Assembly: GCA_033980235.1 (NCBI GenBank)
Contig: CM067072.1
Location: 24,723,692 to 24,787,691, forward strand
DNA length: 64,000 bases
Direction: 5' to 3'
From: Diadema setosum
Lineage: Eukaryota > Echinodermata > Echinoidea > Diadematoida > Diadematidae
How positions within the stretch are numbered: position 1 is the first letter of the stretch; each line of letters opens with the position of its first letter. Below the pieces are notes generated by a model that did not search any database, was not told where the DNA came from, and was given only the letters and a program-made list of their open reading frames with translations. Shown here piece by piece: positions 37,001-46,513 of the stretch. The position numbers and the translations under genes were made by a program.

Positions 37001-40000
37001 GTATTTGACCTTGACCTTTGACCTTGAGCATGTGCACCCAAAAGTTGATAGGCACAACTTCACCCCCTAATACACATACATGCCAAGTTTCATTAGGATA
37101 CCTCAACAGGTTTCGATAGTTACCTTGTCCACAAAATTCATTACGGACAGACGGAAGGACGGACGGACGGAGGACAGACGGACGGACGGACGGACAACCC
37201 GAAAACATAATGCCTCCGGCACCACTTCGTGGCGGAGGCATAAAAAAAGAAATGATTCTCCTTTATATAAGTGGCCTTCATCTAAGGGTATCCGGAGAGA
37301 TTACACTAAACTACACTACGGCATTTGAGGTATATGTAGTAGTTGTAGTTCATGCAAGTACTTTACAAGACCTTTCTTGGAGGCGTTCGTTGGCTTTGGA
37401 CTCACATGACTGTGATGAGGCTGAGGAGTGGCAAGAAGTGAGCCGGAGGGTGCTCCACGGAGCAGCCCTCACTCTGCAGGAGGATGGGCTCGCCGAGACG
37501 AGGCAAGATGGCCACCGAGCCTCGCTTGGTGATGCAGACTACAAAGAGACTGTCGTGCGTCCATGACAGGTCAGACACCCAGTAGGTTCTGGGGGACAGG
37601 GGACAGAAGGCCATGGGAAAGTTAAAACAGATGGGATATCTAAATGCTCTTGCGATGACTATTGAGTATTTCCAGAGAGGATTCCTGGCAAATATACATA
37701 CATATGTGCATTCATCATTCCACTTGATCAGATAGTATTGATGATATGGAAAAAGATATAATATCAAATGACTAAAAATGATATTCATAATAATACCATC
37801 AACAAAAGTACTAATGATGATGATGATTATGATCCATGATTATGATGAGAAGAACAATAATAATGGTAGTTTGGAAGTGTAATAACCACAAATATTACCA
37901 AAAAATATGTATTTTCAGGCTTCATTTAACAAATTCAAATCCATAACGCACCAAGGTAAAGCCTTCTACTGACGAGTACAAGAAGATAGTACAAATTCGT
38001 TTTTCAGTCACCTCATTGGACAAGTGGGCCACTGACTAATAGACAAATCTAATTTCACTAGCTCAACAGTGGTTACTGGTTGCCTGGGGCTAGCAGGCAT
38101 GAGGGCTTTACACACTATGAACACAGAGAGATGTAACCTTCATCATGATTGTTGCCAGGCAACCACTCACTTCACTTGAGCCGGCGACGGATGCTTTGCT
38201 TTGCACCCGCAGGACTTCATGTCGACCACCGTCGCTGCCGCCGTCAGCGGAGACACAAATACCATCTTGGTCTCATGGGGGGAGCGCTGGTTGACAGCGA
38301 TGGCCAGCACGCGGCCAGAGTTGGTGTACGCAGCAACGAGGGCGCCATTGTGGTTGATGGGCCAGCTGGAAGGCGAGAGACTTCTCACCGAGTACGAAGC
38401 GGAGTACCACCGCACGGAAAAGGCGGGATGCCTGGAGAGTGGATGTAACGGAACGATGACATGGTATTCCTTCTCAATCATTTCCTGAGGACACATTTTA
38501 CATTATACATTATTGTGTACACAAAACGTTTTCAATAAGTATAAAACTGGACAATGGAAGACCTTATACCATGTACAATTCACATACACAGGAAATCTTG
38601 TATTGGACATTGAACACAGACAGTGATGCAGTGTTTTCTGTATGCAATGTCATTTTTTTTTCCATCTCACTGAATAACAAAAGCATTTTATTTTCACGGG
38701 CAATAAAAGCTAAGGTCATACTACACATTGCATACACACACTTCAATTCTCGCTATCGCCAATGACGTAAAAAGTACCCGGATGTGGCTTTTTCGTCAAG
38801 ATTTAGTGCACTTCGTAGCAAGGGCACTTCCGGCGCAGGGCATAATTTGCACAGCGCTAGTGTGCGCGTACGTGTACCTTACCTACAGCGCCGCGCCAAC
38901 CACGGATACTAGTACAGTATATAGGCGGCTAGCTAGCTGTACCGCCCGAGCCAGCGAGTGGCCAGGCCTGTCATACTCGTACACTGTAGTCCCCGCATGC
39001 ATTGCCCTAGGCCGGCGGCCGGCCTTGCATTAGCATGCACCATACACCACTGCACGCATAAGCTAACACATACCGGTACAGCGTACTGCTTGATCATGCG
39101 ATCAATGTGCACATCAATGTGCATACGCTGAAAATATTCACCCACCTGGATATCGTCATGGAATGCCCATCTTTTTTTTTTATTTGTTCTCTGTCGAAAT
39201 GTCGCGAACACAATGGGGAACGAACCGTGATCCCGAACTCTCGATCTCCTGTCTCCGAAGCAACTTCTTCCAAGTAAGTACGTAGGCACTAGGCCTACTA
39301 CCACTACTAATAAGTCGCGCATGCACGTACTGCGCTGTGGAGTCACCCGCAAACTTCACCCACGCGGCCACGTCACGTCTCGCATGCCAGTAAGGGTCCT
39401 ATTTCTGCAGATTTTTTTTTTTATGTCGTGCGTACAACACATGGCAGATCGTATTAACAGCAATTTCTTAAGAATGGAGAAATTTCAAATCATATTAAAG
39501 CTGTAATTCAAGTCGAGAAAACAGGAAGTACACATAGAATACAGTTGGTTGTGTGTGTAAATAGCATTAGTCACGTATCACACGCGTACGAACGGAAGTG
39601 ACTTTGTTACCGGACTATCCCATAATGCACCGTAAATGACGCTTAAATCAACATCCGGATACTTTTTACGTCATTGGCGATAGCGAGAATTCAAGCAAAC
39701 TTGAATCTCGGGGGAATCGTACTGAACTAATGCTGTGTATGAAAGGGGGCTATATACCATGTGTAGCATTAAAATTCCATTATTACTGTGTTTTCCTTGA
39801 GATTGTGCCAAAACTATGTTCACATACTTCATACATTGCAGGCCTCGAATTAACCGATGGCCACCGACGGCCATGGCCATCGGTGCCCCTCTCGTTGGCC
39901 GCAATGCCTTTTGTTTTTTGATCAAAGTTACGGCCAAAAAAAATGTGCCCTTTTTCTTGGGGCCGTGGTGCCCTTTTAGAATGAAAGTTACTATTTATGA

Positions 40001-43000
40001 CGTATGATATGCCCTTTCTCAAAGTCTCTTTAATAAGCTTGAACAACTTTCCTGATCTCAAATATCATACCTTCAGTTCACTCGCGTCCCGATATATCTG
40101 ATTCAAACTCAAAGTATCTTTCCGAGATACGAGACGACGTGTACGTACATGTGCGCCCGACCAGTTTTTACCATCCCCACTGCCTCCGCAGCGCAGCGGC
40201 CGCGAGTACTAGCTAGGCAGCGCATATTCAGATAGAGTAAAGAGTGAACACCAAGTTCACCAAGAAAAAAGAAAAATCCCACGATGCCAAGGTGTGCCAG
40301 ACTGGGGAATGGGGAGGGGTGGAGAGAGAGAGAGAGAGACCAATCAACAGAAGAAACCGCGCGTACTGGCGCATTCTTGGAGGTCATGAACTGTCTGTCA
40401 CAGACTAATCATAGCAATCTACACGCGCACGCAAATTCCTTTGCCTTGTGGTTTTGCCAGCCAGCTGTCGGAATGTGCTTTGAAGTTTCATGGCAGCCTG
40501 GCCTGGCTGGCCTGAAAGGGTGTCGAGTTTCAATCAATACCTACTGTTGTTTTATTCCTGTTTTAAAAAATGTCGTTTCACCTGATAGAAACGCGGAGAT
40601 CGGGAATGTGTTACAGCTGTAGGGAAGAGGTTTTTGTTGTGTGTTGCACTTTGTGTGTGTGTGTTTGTTTGTTTTTCTCGGTTTGTTTTTCTTCTTTCTT
40701 TTTTCATAAACACCAAATGTGCCCTTTCCAATGTGGCCTTGGTGCCCCTCTGACTGACTTAAGTGCCCTGGCCTCTTGGAAAAAGTGCCCTTTTCTAAAT
40801 GGCCTTGCCCCTCCAAAATCCTATTTCGAGGCCTGCATTGCATACTTCTTTGGCCAACATACTTGTATACAATTTCCTTTGGTGATCTCCATATGGTGAT
40901 ATTGCCTTGTTGGTAGATAAGTCATGAATGTGGTAATTTAACCCTCACTGTACTTTCATTGTCAATTGACACAGATGTCTGGAAACTAATCATCAATAAA
41001 TAGAGATTACATAATCCTCCTAATCACTATTGTGTCACCATTGCCTTCCTGTTGGGCTGGGACACATTGTTACACCTGGGTGGACTTGTTAATTTTACAA
41101 CTATGTCAAGTTTGGATGAAATACTGAATGCTGATGAAAAAGCTTGACAAGTTAGATTGCCTGGGCACATAAAAGGTTGTGTTGCACTTCTGTATATCAC
41201 CCGAAGAAACTGCAGACTCTCTATAATTTCAGCATGAGTTATCATTCCTGAAAAAGAACCCTTAAAACTAAAAAAAAAAATCTTTAATAACCCATTGAGG
41301 ACGGGCTGATTTTGCTACAACACACATTTCCAGTAGACACTTGCCCGAGTATACTCAGGATTCGTCCTCAGCGAGTTAAAATGAGACCAATCACTGACTT
41401 TTGGCTTTGTATGTCATTCAAAGAGACTTTGAAAATGTACAGAATTCTTTCTCTAAAGTCCCATTCAAACAGCTCTCAGGTCTGTGCTCTGAAAGACTCC
41501 ACTTTATCAACAGTCTGCGAGGGCAACATAGGACAAGAAAAGTATCACACATTCCATGCCTACCTGAGCACTCCAAGCTGCCATGGTTCAAACCACCTGA
41601 TGAATGCTGTAGAAATCTGAATGTCATCCCCTCGGTAGAATACAACTGACCACAAGCAGCAACGACCGAGAACCTGGCAATGTGTGTAGCACAGTGGAGA
41701 ATGTAAGAGTTTTAAAAAAATCAAGCCTTTGGAACTTGTTATTATTTTCTTTTGGAACAATACACTTTGCACTAATTGTAATTTACCATAATGGACGCTA
41801 CTTGGACAGAGGCAAAAGTGCTAAAGTGAATTGATTCCTTGTTCTGTGCATCACACAGACAACACAAAGTGATTTTTAAAATGGAAACCAGGGGCACATT
41901 ACCTTAAGGGTAAAAATTACAGAAACAGTCAAGGAATGAACTGATATGACTCTTATAAAATCAATTAATTTCAAACAAGAATATCTACAAAAATACCATA
42001 TGTTCCATATGCTCCAGACAAGGTTCAGTAACAAGCAAAAATAAATTTTTCAACATCAACAATATTTTCCTTCCAAGATATAGTGAGGAGAAGGAGGAGG
42101 AGGAGGAGGAGAAGGAGGAGAAGGGGGGGGGGGATGAGGGGGAGGAGAGGGGGAGGAGAGGAAGAGGAGGCTGCTACTCACTGGGTCATTCAAAAACAAT
42201 CCATCTGCAACAGCTTCATTGGATTCCACCCCTGGTAAGTGAGTCTTCCCTGCACCAATCTCAGACCACGTCCCTTTCAGCTCCGAGTCTTTCGACCTGT
42301 ATGATCCATCCGACTGGTCAATTTCCCAGAGGTAGATGTGCCTGTAGTTCTTGACGAGGAGGATGCATTGCACATTGTCCGAGGCAAACACCTGGATGTG
42401 TTTATTTCCTACAAAGACAAATTACAATTTCATAAGACAGCTGATAATATACGCATTAATCATACGCCCTTTTAAAAAGGCATGTGAATATGACATTGCA
42501 ACTTCTTGCATTCTTAAATGATTACCACATGTGTCAGTTCATTTACAAAGCATGGTACAAGTATATATGTATGAACACAATGGCTCTGGAGTTCTTTGAT
42601 CCTGTCAGGGATGGGGTGGAGACAGAGTGCACATTACAAGGAACTAACAATGCCCTCAGAATCTCTTTTGGTAATAATGTATACACTCTATATATTTTGA
42701 CTTGCAAACTTCCAACTACACTGTAGTGAGAAATATTCTAGCAAAATATCATCTTTACTAAAGACATATGATTTGCAAAGACTACGTGGGCAAGTAATAC
42801 ACCAATATATTATAGTCACTTGTCGCATTTGTCTACTATACACTCGACCAATTGCTCAATTTACCTAAAGCAGAAACAATAGTGATAGAGACAAGAATAT
42901 AAGCACACGAGTCAAAATCAGGAAACATACGGTAGGAATCAAAATCACATTTTCCATTTGGGTACTGGCATTACATGGGCAACTCTGGTACTAATGTGTG

Positions 43001-44894
43001 TGACTAGTCCTGAATAGGAAAAAAACTCACAAATGATACCCTGATACTGTAAACACAGACATTTTTGTGGGTTGGAAATTTTCACACATTTCATGCAACA
43101 TGAAGCAAGCAAGAAAGTAAAAGCACACAATTTTGTTGTTTTGTTGTTCATGTAGTATCATTTCATATATAAGATTTCAAGGTAGTTATACTACCTTGGC
43201 ATCATACTGTAGGGGTATCTAACTGCTATGTTATTCTGTAGGGATATCTAACTGCTATGCTACTTGTACTTTGCAGTTTTCTTCACGTTGACTAGTCCTG
43301 TAGCATGAGTGAATTCGCTGTCGTAATTTGGACCAGTTACCTTTTACTGCAGTATGATCTGCCAAAGCCCTTCTAGCTGCCAAGAGCTGTTTGGAGCGCT
43401 TGCCCAATCATGGTAGCTGTCCATGAAATTACAAGCAAGCAGAATTCATCTAACTTGGCTAAGTGCCAGAAATTACAAAACTGTCCCTTATTACACAAAA
43501 GTGGACAACCTCACCTTGTTCTTCTTGCTGATTGGCTGAAGTTAGGTTGAGATTTCCTCTCACAGTCTTTAGTGTGTCCTGGTCCTTGTTCCAGATGAAG
43601 ATATCCCCAGACTCAAGGTATCCAACAAGGTGTTGGCCTGCATATGTGAGATGTACCATATTTTTATGTCATCAAGGTAACTGTGTATTAGTCCAGCAAT
43701 ACCTCATAAAAAAAAAGAAAATAAAAGTTTTCAACATCTATTCTCATACTAGACAGACTAATTTGCATCTCATTCATTTGCGAGTCAAGAGAATAAGTTG
43801 TATAATATTGCCCCCTTAGAGGCTTGAGATTTTACACACCATATTTTTTGGTTAGGGATGAATTCATTTGGAGGAACAGTTCACAGATTCTAACAAGGAA
43901 GATTAATCATTTTATTTTTATATAGGAAAAAAATTGTCACTTGCCCGGCAGAAGGGCCCTAGCAATTTTACATCGGGCAAGCCTTAGGGCCCTTCTGTCA
44001 AGCAGGCAACAAAATGATTACTAGTTTGGTTTTTTTCTTTAACAAGGAAGATTAATTATTTGGTTTTTATATAAGAAAAAAAAAAATACATTCAAACAGG
44101 TATCTGTAAGTAGCTTTAAAATGGCACATAGAGCTCTGTGAAAGTGCACACATGGCCTACCGTCTCTTGTTGTGCTAGTGGCAAGGGTGTTGCTCTGGAG
44201 GCTGCTCAGTTTGGTCACTTTCTTTTTAATGCTACTCCCTCTCTCCTGGAGGTTCAGCACCTTGATTCTCTTGTCTGCCAGAAGCAGTAATGACCCAAGC
44301 TGTAAAATATATGGAAACACACAATCCATGTAAGATTTCATCATAATGCCTCCAATTCATTCGATTATGTCTGTTCTACATGAACAGTTTATCTAAAGGC
44401 ATGACACACATACAATATTGCCATAAAAGCAGACTACTCTCATATCCGAAACTTGATGCTAATTTCTTAATTTGCAAGGTCTAAAGTCATGCACAGAAAT
44501 GTATTTAGGCTCATCAAAAAACATAAGATCTGTTGACCCGTGGATAAGAGCCAAGAATTCTACTGCTGAAGAGTTGACCCAAACTACTTAATAGCACTTA
44601 AACATTTCAATATTGACTCAAACAATACTCTATTTGAGTTAAACACAAGAAAATTGGTTCCACAATGAAGATTCTACAGATAAAGATGCATGCATCACAA
44701 TATCATTGCAAGTGGTAGTTTGTCAAGTTTTTGCTTTATAATGCCGGATAGCTTAATTAATAGATTAAGATATTTGGTTCTACTACGAAAATTATTTGAA
44801 ACTAGCATACCTTTGAGCCAAGCCATGTCCATTTCTCCCATGGACGCTTGGACTTTGAGTTGGGCGTGTGAGTGACCTTAAGCTCGAGCCTCAT
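33848..44894 (-). CDS. CPLANE1: CPLANE1 (ciliogenesis and planar polarity effector 1), 5' part, nine confident exons
   Basis: CPLANE1 is the large scaffold of the CPLANE complex (with INTU, FUZ, WDPCP and RSG1) that helps recruit intraflagellar transport proteins at the base of cilia; human loss causes Joubert and orofaciodigital syndromes (family knowledge). Recognition rests on remembered resemblance to the vertebrate N-terminus: a basic-aromatic start (KSKRPWEKWTWLGSK), blade-like segments (ESGDIFIWNKDQDTLKTV, YRHIYLWEIDQ), SWTHDSLFVVCITKRGS, and SDGYLG followed by a long helical region. The N-terminus looks like a WD/beta-propeller. Exons join in phase 0-1-1-0-2, then 0-2-2-1-2; the one mismatch (between 41564 and 38484) implies a missed small exon. 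The ATG at 44894 has A at -3 and an in-frame TGA 15 bases upstream. About 809 codons are visible; the family is near 3200 residues, and the last exon here ends in a splice donor, so the gene continues left. Introns are loaded with transposons. Confidence 0.87.
34580..35586 (-). CDS. CPLANE1: CPLANE1 exon 8 (1007-bp exon)
   Basis: This unusually long exon (acceptor GTTGCTAG, donor TTCGG|GTTAGT) is open for 335 codons and joins exon 7 in phase 2, leaving in phase 1. It starts with a Ser/Pro/Glu-rich linker, then RFSVSCHATRAMLLCSDGYL (the last propeller strand), then a mostly helical region with MGNHSIESLIQWTQMAALCA and LVALFRILLREDDE. It is more GC-rich than its surroundings. The opposite strand is open for 340 codons by chance and is not a gene. 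Confidence 0.9.
35945..37243. mobile_element. Dispersed repeat with CGGAGGCATA ends and internal about 150-bp tandem units
   Basis: The left part has GGTATGCCTCCGCCA and the right end ATGCCTCCGGCACCACTTCG then GTGGCGGAGGCATA. Inside are five or six units of roughly 150 bp, each with clusters of TGACCTTTGACC; two units (36711-36860, 36861-37010) are nearly identical. Next to the right end lies a GGAC/GACG simple repeat (37145-37195). It sits in the CPLANE1 intron between exons 7 and 8. Confidence 0.75.
37406..37588 (-). CDS. CPLANE1: CPLANE1 exon 7
   Basis: The acceptor is CTGTCCCCCAG and the donor GTCAT|GTGAGT; 183 bp, phase 2 to phase 2. It encodes YWVSDLSWTHDSLFVVC, then ITKRGSVAILPRLGEP and HFLPLLSLIT. 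This is the best-conserved block of the gene and the strongest single reason for the CPLANE1 call. Confidence 0.92.
38171..38484 (-). CDS. CPLANE1: CPLANE1 exon 6 (numbering ignores one missing exon)
   Basis: The acceptor is GTGTCCTCAG and the donor GTGAA|GTGAGT; 314 bp, phase 0 to phase 2. The peptide includes GALVAAYTNSGRVLAIAVNQ and TKMVFVSPLTAAATV, matching the vertebrate SPDGLLLAIVLNQRDP...VLFVST region, that is two strands of a propeller blade. Confidence 0.88.
38742..39694. mobile_element. 943-bp TIR element with 5-bp target duplication
   Basis: Element 38747-39689 has about 40-bp inverted ends (TTCTCGCTATCGCCAATGAC then GTAAAAAGTA) flanked by TTCAA on both sides. The interior is CpG-rich and has no transposase. 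It is inserted in a CPLANE1 intron. Confidence 0.8.
39839..40834. mobile_element. TIR-bounded repeat with CAGGCCTCGAA ends
   Basis: It starts CAGGCCTCGAATTAAC and ends TTCGAGGCCTG. The ends carry inverted runs of GTGCCC/GGCCATGG units (39860-39990 and 40718-40800). It resembles in design the 1157-1534 element. The middle (40050-40640) looks unrelated and may be a later insertion. No clean target duplication was found. Confidence 0.62.
41564..41673 (-). CDS. CPLANE1: CPLANE1 exon 5
   Basis: The acceptor is CATTGCCAG and the donor CTCAG|GTAGGC; 110 bp, phase 0 to phase 2. It encodes VLGRCCLWSVVFYRGDD and then a short amphipathic strand, resembling the vertebrate ALGDCCLSAFVFTSGE segment. The next recognised exon begins in phase 0, so at least one small exon between 41564 and 38484 was not located. 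Confidence 0.78.
42084..42171 (+). repeat. Purine-rich simple repeat (GGA/GGGGAG)
   Basis: An 88-bp all-purine strand on the plus side, immediately beyond the exon 4 donor of CPLANE1, so on the transcript it is a CCT/CTCC tract at the start of the intron. Confidence 0.9.
42182..42408 (-). CDS. CPLANE1: CPLANE1 exon 4
   Basis: The acceptor is GTCTTTGTAG and the donor CCCA|GTGAGT; 227 bp, phase 1 to phase 0. It encodes a blade ending in YRHIYLWEIDQSDGSY and then KGTWSEIGAGKTHLPGVE. The donor sits immediately beside an 88-bp purine-rich simple repeat. Confidence 0.87.
43515..43637 (-). CDS. CPLANE1: CPLANE1 exon 3
   Basis: The acceptor is CATATGCAG and the donor AACAAG|GTGAGG; 123 bp, phase 1 to phase 1. 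It encodes GQHLVGYLESGDIFIWNKD, the most diagnostic blade: vertebrate CPLANE1 has a closely similar SGELFLWNKDKDLLKTV. The join to exon 2 keeps the frame. Confidence 0.9.
43894..44085. repeat. Direct repeats around a short hairpin element
   Basis: AACAAGGAAGATTAAT plus flanking sequence occurs at about 43896 and again at 44040. Between them lies an inverted pair, TTGCCCGGCAGAAGGGCCCT and the inverse AGGGCCCTTCTGTCAAGCAG. Confidence 0.6.
44161..44299 (-). CDS. CPLANE1: CPLANE1 exon 2
   Basis: The acceptor is ATTTTACAG and the donor GACG|GTAGGC; 139 bp, entering in phase 0 and leaving in phase 1. It encodes LGSLLLLADKRIKVLNL followed by a basic, Ser-rich stretch, corresponding to the family's first propeller blade (a hydrophobic strand then DDKRISE-like residues). 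Confidence 0.85.
44811..44894 (-). CDS. CPLANE1: CPLANE1 coding exon 1
   Basis: The exon holds 28 codons from ATG (Kozak CCACCATGA, in-frame TGA 15 bases upstream) to a CAAAG|GTATGC donor, ending in phase 0. The peptide starts MRLELKV and contains KSKRPWEKWTWLGSK, matching the basic-aromatic first segment of vertebrate CPLANE1. Any 5' untranslated exon further up was not identified. Confidence 0.85.
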
Positions 44895-45340
44895 GGTGGG
44901 GCAGGGTCAGGAGGTCACTATTGTTTGACCTTTGCCCCCTGGCTGGGTGAGGATCTGGTTTCAGCTCTCAACAGGCTTCATAGGGGATGACTGAAATCTT
45001 GCTGTGATGAATGACACGGAAGACAGGAAAATATTTTTATTTTGCTTCTTTTTTTTTGGGGGGGGGTTGGGTTGTTGCTCAACAAACAAGAGGTGAGTTT
45101 ACTGCACTTGATGTTTAGAAGGCTAAAGCAGCCCTACTTGTACATTGAATTTGTTCTTATTGCATCAAAATAAAACTTTTGACTTGAATATCTATATAAT
45201 TTCATATGAGAAAATGTAACGACAAACTAAATAAAGATAAGATTAACTACAGACGCAGAGAAAAATACTTCCTTTAATCATATTAAAAATTTGCATTCCA
45301 TCCATACAGAATATTATACTGATTATTTGTATATATATAT
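44895..45340. promoter_or_regulatory. CPLANE1 upstream flank (5' UTR or promoter side)
   Basis: The sequence just above the CPLANE1 start contains GTTTGACCTTTGCCCCCTGG and other non-coding DNA. No TATA box or defined start site could be placed; a distal untranslated exon is possible. Confidence 0.3.
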
Positions 45341-45344
45341 ATAT

Positions 45345-46428
45345 ATATCAAGAATAAAAACAGTCGTATAAACACTGCAGGAGCCAAAAAAATTGGACTG
45401 ACGTTTCGGTCAAAGACCTTTATCAAAGTAAGTCTGAACATAAACAATTTGATGCAAGAAACTAAGAAGAAGCATAAGTTGCCAAGATACAGATGATAAT
45501 AACAAAAGGCTGGCTGGACGCATGGTATAAGCGCTAGGGAGTGACGCCACAAAAGAAAGAAAGAATGGATGCGCAATTTAAAGCAATAAAGTGCGAATGT
45601 TATTATGACACAAGAAAACCTAGGCGCATATTAAAGTAAGCGCGTGATGCAATAAAAGAAAGTATGGATTGATGCCTTAAAAAAATAAATAAACAAACAA
45701 ATAGACAAAAAAATATTTAAAAAATGCATGGCGTCACAAAAGAAATAGAAAAAAGGAAAGGTCCAAGATGAGAAGCGTAAGATAAGCAAAAAGCACATCT
45801 AGAGAGAGACGTCATAAAAAGAAAGTGACGCAAAGTAGTAAAGGAAAAAAAGGAGCAAGGAAAGAAAATGAGGAGAAAATAAAGTTCCAGATAATTACAA
45901 GAGACGTGAGATGTGCTCGTGCATACATACACAAACAATAATAATAATAACAAAAAAATATATATAAAAATGATAAAAAAATGATTAAGTCCAGAGCATA
46001 GTGTAAAGTTTGCGGAATTAAAGTTCACTGATTAATTTTGAAAGATCGAAATGTAGCATTATAATAATAATACAATACATTTATAAGGCGCTTAATACAG
46101 ATGTGTTCTAAGCATTGATCCCATGAGGCTGGAAAGTTCCGAGGCTGAAGATGATTTTCTCCCCCATTCTCTTTCTCTCTCTCTCTCATCAAGGCAGGTT
46201 CGTAGTACACAAAACTTGACATCGTTGCAAGTGTGGTTAGCGAGGTTAAAAAGACAAGCAACGTCATTATTATTTATATCTTGGCAACTTATGCGTCTCC
46301 TTAGTTTCTTGCATCAAATTGTTTATGTTCAGACTTACTTTGATAAAGGTCTTTGACCGAAACGTCAGTCCAATTTTTTTTTTTTTTTGCTCCTGCAGTG
46401 TTTATACAACTGTTTTTACTCTTGATAT
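45345..46428. mobile_element. Inverted-repeat element with hammerhead-like cores, between (TA)n tracts
   Basis: About 165-bp arms (45345-45510 and 46265-46428) are near identical in inverse orientation. Both contain TTTGATAAAGGTCTTTGACC then GAAACGTCAG. (TA)n tracts lie just outside (45330-45348 and 46468-46513). Similar sequences accompany Penelope-like elements; no reverse transcriptase is seen in the 750-bp interior. Confidence 0.65.
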
Positions 46429-46464
46429 CTATTTATTACACACCGACGCAGAACTTTCATATTT

Positions 46465-46467
<3 letters not shown>

Positions 46468-46513
<46 letters not shown>
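46468..46513. repeat. (TA)n microsatellite
   Basis: About 22 TA units with one CA interruption, followed by a TTTTTGTTTT-rich tract to 46557. Confidence 0.95.

Noticed and set aside
42056..42391. Minus-strand frame ending in a proline-rich run
   Set aside because: The N-terminal part is CPLANE1 exon 4; the proline run is the translated purine/pyrimidine simple repeat beyond the GTGAGT donor.
44690..44875. 61-codon plus-strand frame
   Set aside because: It is antisense to CPLANE1 exon 1 and its intron.
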